From the NCBI RefSeq assembly GCF_022376445.1, contig NW_025954963.1:744001-808000 (forward strand): DNA of 64,000 nt, read 5' to 3'. Source of the stretch: Fomitopsis serialis. Its lineage: Eukaryota; Basidiomycota; Agaricomycetes; Polyporales; Fomitopsidaceae. Made by a program: the position numbers and the translations under genes. Positions 44,461 through 56,085 of the stretch are shown piece by piece (position 1 is the stretch's first letter; each line of letters begins with the position of its first letter). The notes under the pieces were generated by a model. The model saw nothing but the letters and a program-made list of their open reading frames with translations, ran no database searches and was not told where the DNA came from.

Positions 44461-46019
44461 ATGTCCACTCGCCATTCATTCCTTTCTACCACCGGGCTGA
44501 TCAGGGCGCCCTCCAATGCAACCCTTTCCAACCCGACCCTATCCAAACATGCCAGATCTGGCGGCACAAAGCCCAGAAAACCATCCCCTGCAAAGAGAGT
44601 GCTCAGCCGCACGAGGGCGGGCGTACTCCCTTTGGGCAGTCGGTTCATCGTAGGAATGGCGATTGCGTTCTCCGTGTTCTTCATCTTCTCGCTCTCGTGC
44701 GCCTTCATCGGCACGGAGGAAGATGAGCCGCCCTTCAAGGAGTTGCTTGACAGTGTGGCGGCAAATAATCCCGGGGTAAGGCATCTCAGCTGAAGCTGCG
44801 ATAAATGCGATCTTAAAAACCATCTTGCAGATAGTATTGATTGGCGACAACGTCGACGTCGATGTCGATGAGCCTGCTGTCACCATCCGATGGTCCATGA
44901 TCGGCTGTGGTCCAGCATTCGTTCTCCCTGGCTCAGAGGGTACACACGGCAGTAATTCGTGTGGTCTTCCTGCAATGGCCCTGAACGTGTATGTCGACAG
45001 GTCAGTGTGCGATCATATTTCGCGTGAGCGCTCCACCAACGAGTCCTGTAGCGGGGATGACCCTGAAGCGACGTATGACCCGACACAGTTTCCGACAGCC
45101 AACGAAACAGGTCAAAGAATCAGGTTGGTTTGCTTGTCTACATTATCGATTAGCGAGACAACTGACCTGTCCTGCAGTATACAGAATCTGTGCCAATTCG
45201 ACAGTGACCACGTCCTCGACGTACATCAAGCGCGCATGTATCCCTTCGACACCTACCAACTGACCAGCACGCTCCGTGTTACAGACAGCAACAAGAACCC
45301 TGTCTCAATAAGCGCTATGACGACGCTGAAGCTTACTTCCAGCTTTGCCATTACGCCTACCGAGGTAGACAGTTACATGAGCGCTTCGAACGGAGTGTCA
45401 GGCCCGAGCGACGATATCATTCTGAACATCCAACGGCCTCCCGAAGCGAAGTTATTCGCGATGCTCCTTTTCTGCGTCAGTTGGATGCTTGCGCATGCCA
45501 CGATGATCGTCGTCGTACTCGCATGGATGCAGGGAGACAGCGAGAGGGCACCACAGTATATACTGTTCATTTTGGCCGTGCTCCTTGTTATCCCTCAGCT
45601 GAGGAATGCGATGCCAGACGCACCTGGATTTGACGGTGAGTAATCATTACGCACAATTCATGAGCAATGTTCGTGCTGACACAGCTCCACAGGCGTCCTT
45701 CTGGGTAAGTCTGATCGCGAGGGTCACAACCTTGAATGCTGAATGTCGTACAGACAGCATTGGGTTCTTCCCGCAGATGATCTGCACAGCTCTGGCAGGC
45801 CTTCTCCTGTTCGTTACAGTAGCCCACAAGGCTCTGAAAGAGATTCATTCACACGAAGAGGAAGTGGACGAGAAGGCCAGGATAGACGCTCTCCCGCAGC
45901 CGAAGGGCCTGGAGAGACTCCGCCGCCAAGGGTCCTCGGTGGACTTCAGACATGCACGCAGATGGAGCAGGGCGGCATTCACTGGCGTTCAAGTACAGGA
46001 GGAAGTCGACGGGTTTTGA
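44461..46019 (+). CDS. DUF4436 multi-pass membrane protein
   Basis: Five exons: 44461..44775, 44831..45123, 45178..45635, 45693..45704, 45754..46019; 447 aa, no frame break. A basic N-terminus leads to the first membrane helix (FIVGMAIAFSVFFIFSLSCAF), then a ~250-residue luminal domain with several cysteines and possible N-glycosylation sites (NES, NET). RPPEAKLFAMLLFCVSWMLA starts the C-terminal group of helices, with further ones at YILFILAVLLVIPQL and MICTALAGLLLFVTVAH. GFFPQMI is typical of the family. The fourth exon is only 12 nt and is fixed by splice phase and by the VLLDSIGFFPQ motif. A family of unknown function, common in basidiomycetes. Confidence 0.8.
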
Positions 46020-46440
46020 CAATGCCACCGTCTGACGATCGGCTGATGGAGGCGGGAAGCGTTGGAATCTACTGCGCATTATGTTGTACCTTGACAGTCC
46101 CCTTGTTGTAGTAAATTTGCAGCTTGTGTGTAACTGTAAGTAGTGCTTGGATATCCGATGTAGCAGAATGACAACGGACTCACATCAATTTGTGATAAGT
46201 AACACTGAACCTACCGAGCTTTTGCGTGAAGTATAGTACGCGCAAGACAGTGCACCGTGGTCAATTAGAATGCCGGTCATCTGGACAGGAAGAGTCGACA
46301 CCGCGAAGTGGTTGCGATGAGATCTGGCCACGTGCACTCGCGAAGCCACGTTATACGGAAGCAAGCGCTCAGTCTTAGCGCTCGACTGTACACCTTGGTC
46401 TCGCCGACGCCGAGTCGCGTTCACTTTCGTCCATCTCAAA
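46020..46440. other. Intergenic region DUF4436 / Derlin
   Basis: 421 bp between two plus-strand genes. 3' UTR and promoter are presumed; nothing else recognised. Confidence 0.4.
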
Positions 46441-47360
46441 ATGCCTGTCGGAATTGAGGCATGGGTGACCCAGATACCACCAGTGACACGGGCATGGCTC
46501 GCACTGGCGGTGCTCACAAGCATGGCAGTAGTAAGCACCCCTTCGCCGTGTATTATGACGTTTGTGGCTGAACGTGTGCCCATACAGCAATGCCAGGTTA
46601 TCACCCCGCTGCAGCTCTATTTCAGCTACAAAGCTGCTTTCACGAATGCACAAGTGCGTGTATTTAAGCAGGTTCATGCTCACTCACTGATTCCCTGTCA
46701 GCCATGGCGATTGTTGACCACATTCTGGTACTTCGGTCCCATCTCACTCGACTTTGTCTTCCACATGTTCTTCTTGTGAGTACACATTGCGTTTGCTTGC
46801 TTACTATACGACTCATGCGAATGTGCATGAAGCATGAGATACAGCCGTATGCTGGAAGAGTCGTCGTTCGCAAATCGTAAAGCAGACTATTTCTGGTTGC
46901 TTCTACTATCCGCCATCATGCTCCTTGTGAGTACTTTCCATCGTCCGACTATGAGTAGACATCCAACCATTCTGTATAGGCAATTTCTCCTCTCGTCAAC
47001 CTACCCTTTCTCTCCTCCCCACTTGCATTCGTCCCCATCTACCTGTGGTCGCGACGACACCCATCCACACCGATATCATTGTTCGGTCTGATCACGATCA
47101 CCGCGCCCTACCTACCGCTCGCTCTCGTCTGTCTTGCGTGGATGCTCAACGGCACCTGGCGCGCGGCCGCGGGAGACCTCATGGGCTGCGCGGTGGGCCA
47201 TGTCGGGTGGTTTGTGCGGGACGTGTGGACGCGCGAAATGATTGGCGGACCGACATTCCTGAGCGATGCACCGTTGGCTCTGTAAGCATCCCCTTAATCA
47301 TTATCAACTAGCAGTGCTCTGATGACGCGTTGCAGCAAACGCCTGCTAGGTGATATCTGA
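46441..47360 (+). CDS. DER1: Derlin (Der1 family) ER-associated degradation protein
   Basis: Six exons: 46441..46530, 46588..46653, 46702..46775, 46833..46926, 46980..47281, 47336..47360; 216 aa, no frame break. Rhomboid-like pseudoprotease of the ER membrane that helps retrotranslocate misfolded proteins. The N-terminus (MPVGIEAWVTQIPPVTRAW) and LQLYFSYKAAF, PWRLLTTFWYFGPISLDF, then FMRYSRMLEESSF are the Derlin signature, including the WR motif. The rest is hydrophobic with LNLPFLSSPLAFVPIYLWSR-like helices and GCAVGHVGWFV (GxxxG-type packing). Short C-terminus KRLLGDI. Confidence 0.9.
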
Positions 47361-47973
47361 GCGCGCGAGGGAGAGCGAATCATAAAACTCTGGCAATTAT
47401 TTATTGAACGGGACTGTTGTACGCAATCGAACAAGGGACTCTACATGTTGTTCTCGCTAATATGTATTTTATTGGACGGAAACCAGACGTGACTGATTAT
47501 TGGCGAGGCGAAGGCGCATATTCCGGGACAATTGTTCGGTGTCTGTCCCAGTATCTGAACATCTCGACCATGGCAGCATTCTTGCCTTGCGTACAGAGCT
47601 TCTCATAGAAGATTGAACGGAGCGCCCACCCATCCACGATCAAAGGAATGTGAGGTAGGACCGGTTCCGGACTGGTTCCGCTGGAGCAGGTACAAGAAGC
47701 ATGAGCGGGATCACCGACAGGCACGCCAATCGTTGTGGCGTGCGCCCGCAATGGCTGTCATTCCCGCCAGAAGCAGAAGCAGGTCCAGCACTTCGCCCCG
47801 TACAATTTTAGCCTCGTTCTAGTGTCGTTCCTCCAAGCGGCTCCGGAGAAGCACAGGATAGTGGAGAGAATTGAGAGAAAGCGAAGCTCTGCCCATTCTA
47901 CGCAAGATCAGTATGTATTGCACCACATAGATTGCCTCTGGCGCGCGCGCAGAGACGTGCACGTCTGTTAGTC
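47361..47973. other. Convergent intergenic spacer
   Basis: 613 bp between the Derlin stop and the thioesterase stop. No convincing gene. Confidence 0.4.
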
Positions 47974-48967
47974 TTAGTCTACATCCAGGTCCTTCCCTTC
48001 CAGAACGGACTCGCCATCCTCCGAGAATTTGACGTCGTTCTGTCAACATATGTCGCGCTGAGTACACAAACAAGCCGGCAGGTGTCGATAGGCCTGGAAC
48101 TGGAAGCTTACCTCGTGCCCGGCGGACTTGCCGACGTACTTGGTATGGTCTGCGAAGCACGACGCTCAGTAACTGGTCACGCAAATCGCGTACGCATGCG
48201 TGTACTCACGGCCGTAAGCCGCCAGCTGCCCGGCGGCGTTGAAGAACTCGACACGGGTGTACGCCAGTGACTTCCCTGAAGACAGCGGCGCAAGGCAGCA
48301 AGTCAACATACGGACGGATCGGCCCCCGCCTATGCGGTGCAGAGATCGCGCAGCTCGACGAACCTATGCCAACCACGACCGCACTCATCTGCATTTCATC
48401 GCCTACCCGACCGCCTGGCTTGACGAACGAGGTGCCGATGTCGACGGAGACGCCGGTGAGGTACTGCCCCTTCGTCGCTACAGCGAGGGAACCCATCGTG
48501 TCTGTGAGAGACATGATGAGGCCGCCGTGCACGGTCTGAAAGATGTCATAGCTGAGCGAAGCTCCGAGCACACTAGACGGACCGCGGCCTCACTCCGACC
48601 CTGTTTACTGACGGACAGAAGACATGACGTGAGTACGTGCGTTTACCAAGCGGCCGCGCCGAGACAAGAGCGAGTTGGACGTACGGTTGTACGGCTCAAT
48701 CTTGAGCGAGGCTTGCAGCAACCCGGGCCTCGCATCCAGGATCTTGAGCTGTGGGTAAAGATGTTAAAGCCGCACGTGGGGTTCTGAGTGTGTGTGTGTG
48801 GGGGGGGGGCATACGTTAGGAAAGCAGTGTTGATCATGTCCTGCCGCCACGCCAATCAACAGATGGCGTGGAAAGCACGTCGGTGACAGTGAGCGCGAGA
48901 TGGCGGCCGAATTTACAGCGCGACGCGCACCTTTGTTCTCGACGAAGGACTTCCAGACCTGCGTCAT
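47974..48967 (-). CDS. Hotdog-fold (PaaI / ACOT13-type) acyl-CoA thioesterase
   Basis: Minus-strand gene from ATG 48967 (MTQVWKSFVENKG) to stop 47974 with about seven exons. The core reads LKILDARPGLLQASLKIEPY, LNRV, then TVHGGLIMSLTDTMGSLAVA, the HGG hotdog motif that binds and cleaves acyl thioesters, TGVSVDIGTSFVKPGGRVGDE, and KSLAYTRVEFFNAAGQLAA. It ends HTKYVGKSAGH and a short acidic tail. Phases are consistent throughout. Predicted to hydrolyse medium- or long-chain acyl-CoA or an aromatic acyl-CoA; mitochondrial or cytosolic location is not resolved. Its second intron holds a C-run/CA microsatellite next to the donor. Confidence 0.82.
48788..48809. repeat. (GT)n-G10 microsatellite
   Basis: A short GT dinucleotide run followed by about ten G on the plus strand, inside an intron of the thioesterase gene and directly next to its splice donor on the minus strand. 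Confidence 0.85.
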
Positions 48968-50947
48968 TTCCTGATGGATACATCAACGCCACGATGAGAT
49001 GCGTACGCACTGACCCGCCGGGTAAATCTGAGGCAGGCTGACATAGCTGCTGGTGCTTGAAGTTGCAGTCCCTCCGACGAGCGACCCCGCGTACACGCCG
49101 CGGTTACGCACGGATACCGACACGGTCACGTGTGCGATGTAAGCGCGTCTCATTGCCTGAGGATGCGGGCGCCAGGCGGAGGCCAAGTCAAGAAATGAGT
49201 GATGATTTTCGTAAGACGCGATTGTTATGACGAAGAGAACGCAGTAGAGATTGTCAAGACCTTACAGGCGTGATAGATTACTATCTGTCTATTGAAGAGT
49301 CGCTGCTAGTACATCATCGGCTCGTTGCATGAAGCATTTGACAAAAACATAAGTAGTATTACACTATGGATTGCTAATTTTCTTTCCACTGGATCGCGCG
49401 AAGCAGTAATTGGCAAAACCTGGTTCGGCGTCCGCGACTACTGTGACACCAAAGAAGCATCTTGCGGAAGCATAGTATGATGTAAGTTACCAGGGATTAG
49501 CCTGTGTAATTGCCAAAGAACGTGATCGATGATCGGAGACAACAAACATTCAGTTATGTTTGACTCGTCCTGTAGGCTGTTATCGGTATAGTGCCGCAGC
49601 TTGGTATTGAGACAGCTTCTATGTTCGGCTTTATATCTGTACAATGCCTCTAAACTTCCTACGTTATATGAGCGACACAATGTATGATTTTGACAGTAAC
49701 CTCAGCCCGGACATAACAAATTGCTATGCGCAATGGATCGCAGCGGCGACTCGCGAATGAGCGCTAGCGATCGAATTCAAGATCTCCCATCTGTGGCGCA
49801 ATGAAGCGGAGCGCGGACGAGCTGGTGGGGCCGGCGTTGCGCGCGCTTGCAGGTTCGTAGCGACAGCCACCATGTTCACTTGTCTCAGTTGTCTGTGCCT
49901 ACTCCGGTCGCTGCGTCTAGCTTGCACGAACTTCGGCGAACTGTCTCACGCGAAGTCAGAAGTTCTGCTTCACACTCCGGCGCGTCGACGTCGCATTCGC
50001 GGCCTGCCCAGTGCAGACTGCAGCGCACACAGTCAAGGTGCGACACCGATGCAGTCGTTTCGCGTCGGGAAGTCGCGCTCATGTGTACAACATGAAGGTA
50101 GCAGCATTGAGTTCTGCTTGCAGTACCTGTAAAGGATTGCTGACAGGACTGGGAATGCATCGCAGAAGAGACGATACCCAAAGTGGCATTGCGGCGCTCT
50201 TGCGGTCCTGTCATCTGGGATTTACTCGCGCTCCCGATTGTGCGCTCCCTCATTCCGAATACCAACACGGGGTGACTGCCGCGGGTTACTTCCAACATAT
50301 CCTCTGCCAGGCCAGATCTATCGGTGATTGTGCGGCTACAATTCAAACGTCCGGACAACGTCGGAAGGAGTGCACTCATCCACCCTACTAACTGCTTAGG
50401 CCAAGGCAGTACATGTTCAACAACGGTACTTGACAAGGTGGTAATTACGGAGATGGCTTTCAGGGACCGAATCACCAACTATTCGCGTCACGATGGCGAG
50501 ATGCCCCCCTGCGGTAATAAACCCCACCAAATGCTTCTAGCTGACTGACTTCTGTGACCCCGCATCATTTGGCCAATACATCTGCACTTCGAGATCGACA
50601 GCGTGCGCTCTGGATACGGCCATTTCCTCAGATTTCTAACGCGCATGTGCCACGCGCCGGCCGTGGCGTCCTTCCTGGCGCCCTCCTCACAGCCAAATCG
50701 GAATATGTTCGAAAAGAAGTCCGTGCTCCGCCTGATGTTCCTATGTCGGCCTCTCACAACGCCACCTGTGCGAGGGTGTGACAGGTCGGCATCGGGGCTT
50801 GACAGACTTCGCAAGCTGTAAAGGATCGCCTGTGTTCCATCTGCAGGTATAATAGAGACGGCAATATGTCGCAGAGACTGCATTGATCACCTCGATCAAG
50901 CTACTTCTCCCCGGACATCCTTCTCACATTCGCATCACCCTCTCGCC
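48968..50947. other. Long gene-poor region upstream of the second TmpA-like gene
   Basis: 1.98 kb, the longest gap in the window. A 197-codon minus-strand frame (49885..50478) and a 131-codon one (50488..50883) are open but have no motif, poor composition and no partners, so I do not call them. AT-richer around 49300-49720. Confidence 0.4.
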
Positions 50948-52762
50948 ATGAGCACTACTTCGTCAATCTCAGAGGAGCCCAAGGGCTCGCAGGTGGACCC
51001 TGCCCACAACTCAGAGGTGACCGTGGTAGACCTCAAGCAGGCCATGGTCAAAGTGTCCTCCACGTCTGCATCGACATCGCAGAGCGATGTCTCGTCGACG
51101 GAGAAAGGCGAGGTATGGCTGGGGTACGAGAAGGACGAGCTTCCCGAAAAGATCCAGGGCCATTATCTGCGCAACATCCGCTTTCAGATGATGTCGCTAT
51201 ACCGCAGACTGTTTGGTATCGTCTTCTGCGTCAACCTGGGCGTATTCATCTGGTACGCGGTCAAGGGCGCGAACGCGGAGCAACTCAGCAGGGTTGTCAT
51301 CGGAAACCTCTTCACTGCCATCCTCATGCGACAGGAGCACGTAATCAACGCGTTCTTCACTGTGGCTTGTCTGGCCCCGCGGTCGTAAGTCGCATGTTTC
51401 GCATCGCATTCCGGAACGCAGCTTGACCAAGGTTTGTTAGGTGGCCGCTGTGGATCCGGCGCATCCTAGCGAGAGTGTATTCGATCGGTGGAAGTAAGTA
51501 TCCTGTGCAAGTGTCTACTGGCTGCATGCTGACTGTCATACGCAGTCCACTCAGGTACCGGAGTCAGTGGGACCGTCTGGCTCATCCTGTTTGTGGGCCA
51601 GGCAACACGCGAGGTGATCAAGAAAGAAAAGGCAAGTTTTCTTATCTATCTCCGCCTCTGTCGGTATTCTGACGGAACCTGTGCATAGACGAGCGTAGCC
51701 ACCCTCACTGTGTCCTATGTCATTTTGGTGCTACTTTTGGCGATGGTTATTTTCGCTTGGCCGAAGTTCCGCATCCAACACCACGATGCCTTTGAGATAA
51801 TTCATCGATTCGTCGGATGGTCTGCTGTTGCTCTCGTATGGGCTCAGGTATGTGCACACTGGAGTCAAGATCAGAAGGAAGTTTCACCTAATCACACGAC
51901 TAGGTAATACTACTCGTCAAGGATTACAAGAGCCCGGACGAGACACTCGGACACGCCGTAGCCCAGTCGCCTCCTTTCTGGCTCACGCTGATCATGTCGA
52001 TTTCTATCATCCTGCCATGGGCTCGTCTGCGCAAGGTCCCAGTCCGTGCGGAAGTGCTATCGGAACACTGCGTGCGACTCTACTTCGACTACGGTGAGTA
52101 TCACATGCTCGGTCTGTCTGATGTCCGCTCACAAAGACATCGTATTTAGTGAACACACAGCCTGGCCACTTCACCCGCATGTCCCTCAACCCTCTCCTTG
52201 AGTGGCACTCCTTCGCCACCATCTCTGAGCCCGGCCAGAAGGGATACTCGGCGGTCGTTTCGCGTGCCGGAGACTGGACGAAGCAGCAAATTGGTAACCC
52301 GCCAGACAAGATCTGGATCCGCGGTGTCCCTTGCTACGGTGTCGTGCGCGTCACACCGATGTTCCGTCGAGTGGTGATGGTCGCGACTGGTAGTGGCATT
52401 GGCCCGATAGCCCCAGTTGTGTTCGCTAAGAAGACAGAGATCCAATTGCTCTGGACGGCGCCCGCGGTGCGGAAGACGTTCGGGGACAAGCTCGTGGACT
52501 CGCTACTGGAGGCGGCTCCCGGATCTGTCATCTATGGTGAGAATGCTCACCTCTGTCACTGAATTCTATGTGATGCTGACACGTTGTCACAAGATACTCG
52601 CCAACACGGCAGGCCAGACCTCGTGAAGCTCACGTATCGGATGGTCCAGGCATTCAATGCGGAGGCCGTTGTCATCATTTCCAATCAGCCTTGACGGAGA
52701 AAGTGGTATACGGTATGATGAGTCGTGGAATCCCTGCCTTCGGTGCTATCTGGGACTCCTAG
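50948..52762 (+). CDS. tmpA: TmpA-like integral membrane flavin/NAD(P) oxidoreductase, copy 2
   Basis: Seven exons: 50948..51384, 51441..51493, 51546..51631, 51689..51847, 51904..52093, 52150..52536, 52594..52762; about 493 aa. Exons 2 to 6 have exactly the same lengths as in copy 1 (53, 86, 159, 190, 387 nt). The membrane part and the reductase domain (EWHSFATI; VMVATGSGIGPIAPVVF; PAFGAIWDS) are closely similar, whereas the N-terminal tail is shorter and different. Intron 3 (51632..51688) begins GCAAGT, a GC-AG intron. The last exon is one base short (CCTT at 52689..52692), giving a premature TGA after NQP unless corrected; read as an assembly gap because the rest of the exon matches copy 1 to the last residue. 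Confidence 0.8.
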
Positions 52763-53531
52763 ATGAGATACGTGCTCTCTTGTGGCCGGTTACATTAATC
52801 CTCCAAAACGTCGTCATCCGAGTACGACATTGGCTGTAGCGACTACTTTAGTTATTAGGTTCCGAGTTGTAGGTCGTGCGGTGCATGATGTAGACTATAA
52901 CTGTCTTCGATAGATGTTGTGTAATTCCTATATTTTTGCAGTGGTCTACGTATTTGGGAACACTGCCAAGTACGACAGCCTTCCCGGGCCAGTACGGCAG
53001 CCTTCCCGGGCCAGCAAGCGCCGCCCGTCTGGCAAGCTTCGACATTTCACAACAACTTCGTCCTAAAAGATGACATCGCGCGCTGAGGCCACCACCACTT
53101 GTCTGCAAAGGAGTAAGTAGGTTGTTATACGTGCATATCTCATCGCACTAGGACTGTGACAATGATGCCACAGCAACGACACACGATGTCAGTGGTCACC
53201 ATCATATGTGAATATGCCTCCGCACAGTGGCTCACTTCGCCGAAGGCTGTCCCGGCGATTCGCAGTAGCAGACTTCCAAGCAAACACGATGCCGCCCGCC
53301 CCAACCAAGATGTCTCATACATCATGCACAAATAGTGTCAGATGGTGCTTTCGACATAGCGAGGTGAATGATCACCCCGACGTACGGCCCTACCTCATGC
53401 TCAGGCAGCGTGACCTGTCACTGTCTCCTTGAACCCCTGAATATCACGGCCTGACGTTGGGAAGCTACAAATATATAGGGCGCCGGTAGCCGTTTTTGCT
53501 GCCAGTGTCCTCGGCTCACTGCCCTCTTGTC
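52763..53531. other. Intergenic region
   Basis: 769 bp between the second TmpA-like gene and the acyl-CoA dehydrogenase, both plus strand. It contains a 20-bp direct repeat (CAGCCTTCCCGGGCCAG-type) at about 52976..53012. No gene recognised. Confidence 0.4.
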
Positions 53532-55835
53532 ATGCGTATCGAAGAAGGGTTTCAGCAGGTACGTTAGGACGGTACTTACTATACGATTGAATGATTGACA
53601 TGGCATCTTATCCCACGGCCGCATGATTCGGAATAACAGACTCCATACACAGAGGGACATCCGTATCATACTGATCCGGTCCTTCCTATCCTTCTGAAGC
53701 GTCTTTTACCGTCAGATGCCCTTGTCGAAATTGAGGGAGATCTGAGTCACTTCGGCAATGAAGTCACTACAAGTGCGTGCTGACACCTTTCCTTGGCACA
53801 TTTACATTTACGCAACAAATCATGTAGCTTTGCGGTCTGTGAACAAACTCACCGGTGCTCCCAAGCTTGTCCAATATGACAACTGGGGCCGCCGAGTGGA
53901 CGACCTGCAGACAACAGAAGGCTGGCGCCGCATGAAGGCGCTGTGGCAGATGGAAGGCATCATCGGAATATTCTACGAGCGCAAGCACCAGCAACACAGC
54001 AGAATCCATGGTTTCGCTAAGATTCTGCTGGCCATGGGAGATTCGCAGTCGGTATGAATGCCTCTACCGTGACTAGTACTGAAGTTAGAGTTGAGCATCA
54101 TTGGCAGGTGGATTGCCCGCTGAGCATGACAGACGGTTCTGCACGAGGTAAGTACACGTATCATGAGACTCAGAATTTACACGGTCTCACCGATTGCTGT
54201 TTAGTCCTCGAACTCCTTGGAACATCGGCGTTGAAACAAGACATATATCCTCGGCTCATCAGGTCGGTCTTCCCCTATAGTATGCTGACATGATCGCACT
54301 GAAAACTGATTGTCAACAGCCGCGACCCTGAAGTCGCTTTCACAGCTGGGCAGTGGATGACGGAGGTATGTCGCGAGCATTTGGTAACTGCATATTCATA
54401 CGGAGGCCTTATCAGCGACCGGGAGGCTCGGATGTGTCACACACAGAGACAGTAGCTATGCCTGCTCCAGGAGATACCGGAACCTCGAACAGCAGTCCAT
54501 ATGGTCCGACTTACACGCTTGATGGGTTCAAGTGGTTCTCCAGCGCAACTGACAGCGACGTCGCACTAGCTTTGGCACGTACCGGATCTGCTTCCGAGGG
54601 CTCTCGTGCTCTATCATTGTTCCTCATACCGCTGCGCTTTCCACTCATCCGGGAGCCCGGTGCACCGAGACCTTCAGCAATCACGAACCGCATCTTCGTA
54701 CATCGCCTTAAGGACAAATTTGGAACGGTAGCCGTCCCAACCGCCGAGCTGTCACTCGAGGGCAGCGAGGCATATCTGCTGGGACAGCCCGGCCAGGGTG
54801 TGAAGCTCATTACGCCTGTCTTGAACATCACTCGTGTGCATTCCGCAACCGCGTCGGTGGGAAACCTGCGCAGATGCCTGGCAATCGCGACCGCGTACTC
54901 CCAAGTGAGGGCCATCAAGGGCGGCAGCCAACTGCTGCAGGATACACCGCTCCATGTCGCGGAGCTCGCCAAAGTGTCTCTGGTGTACCGTGCCCTCGTG
55001 CACATGTTGTTCGGGACAGTCGCGCTGCTGGGCAGGGTCGAATGCGGCGTTGCGACTGAAGACGAGACACATCGTCTGCGGCTGCTTACCCCTGCTGTCA
55101 AAGCATTTGCCGCGGAAAAAGCGTGCACGGCGATGGAGGAGTGTATGGCCGCACTTGGAGGAGCGGGCTACATGACGGAGACTGAGCTCGGACGGTCCGT
55201 ACCCTTTTCTCAGCGCAGTGTTGCATGTTTTAGTCATTGACAACTGACGGTGTGCGGCAATCCTGACAGGATGATCCAAGATGCACTAGTCGAGAAAATC
55301 TGGGAAGGTACCATCACAGTTTTGTCTCTGGATGTCGTCCGTGCAGCATCCGATCGGGCGGTTCTGGATTCATTCGTTGCCGTAAGTCTTCGCCCGTCTG
55401 CCTGGGGAGTCCTAATCACTGATGCATGATTAACAGTGGGTCAACTCCGTTTCTGCATCATACAACCCAGAGCTTGAAGTAGACAGCACTCTCGGGGCGC
55501 CGCTTGACATTCTCCGATCTGCCCTAGACGACCTGACGGCTGCGTACGCGGCGCCCATCCCGCCTCTTGTGCCTCGGCCGGCATTGTTCCTGCTGTCGCA
55601 TGTGGCATGCGGTGCCTTCTTGCTTGAGCATGCTGTCTGGGCTTGCAAGACCAATGCCGCAACACGTCGGATTGATGTAGACGTACTCAAGAGGTGGATG
55701 GAGGAGGGTGGTGTGACCCAGGCGGTCCAAGACGTGCGCAGAGCTAGACAAACCCAGTTGCAACGCCTTCAGGAGGATAGGGAGGTTGTCTATGGCACGG
55801 ACGCCAGAGCAGTCAATGTATCCTCCCGACTATGA
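53532..55835 (+). CDS. AidB-type acyl-CoA dehydrogenase
   Basis: FAD-dependent dehydrogenase of the AidB branch. Start MRIEEGFQQ at 53532, then HPYHTDPVLPILLKRLLP. About nine exons, phases consistent; the first acceptor (53653) is a less usual GAG. The central part has LLAMGDSQS, VDCPLSMTDGSAR, the middle-domain motif FTAGQWMTE, then RPGGSDVSHTET for FAD and substrate. The long exon 54408..55198 carries LDGFKWFSSATDSD, RIFVHRLKDKFGTVAVPTAE and the C-terminal helices with CMAALGGAGYMTET. The last exons read VEKIWEGTITVLSLDVVRA and a ~120-residue tail. Bacterial AidB is induced by alkylation stress; fungal relatives are of unknown substrate. Confidence 0.88.
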
Positions 55836-56085
55836 ATCTGGCTACAATGAGATCGTCTCCCTGTACGACCATGACTGTTCTCGACAGTACCTATAATGCC
55901 CCTGAGCAGCCTGGTAGTACTCAACGATTGATGTTGAAATGTTGATCTCACACACCCGACGGTCAGACAGCACTACGATTGTGTTGAGTGGGCATAACCT
56001 ATTACAGTAATGTTACACGGGACGAACTGCAGTGTCGCTATCAATACAACGCGGGCAAAAGCGCTACAAAAAGGTACGAGGTCTA
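55836..56085. other. Convergent intergenic spacer
   Basis: 250 bp between the acyl-CoA dehydrogenase stop and the NAS2 stop. Nothing recognised. Confidence 0.4.

Noticed and set aside
49885..50478. Open frame of 197 codons on the minus strand.
   Set aside because: No recognisable motif, Ser/Thr/Arg-biased composition, no splice partners; likely a chance frame in a gene-poor stretch.
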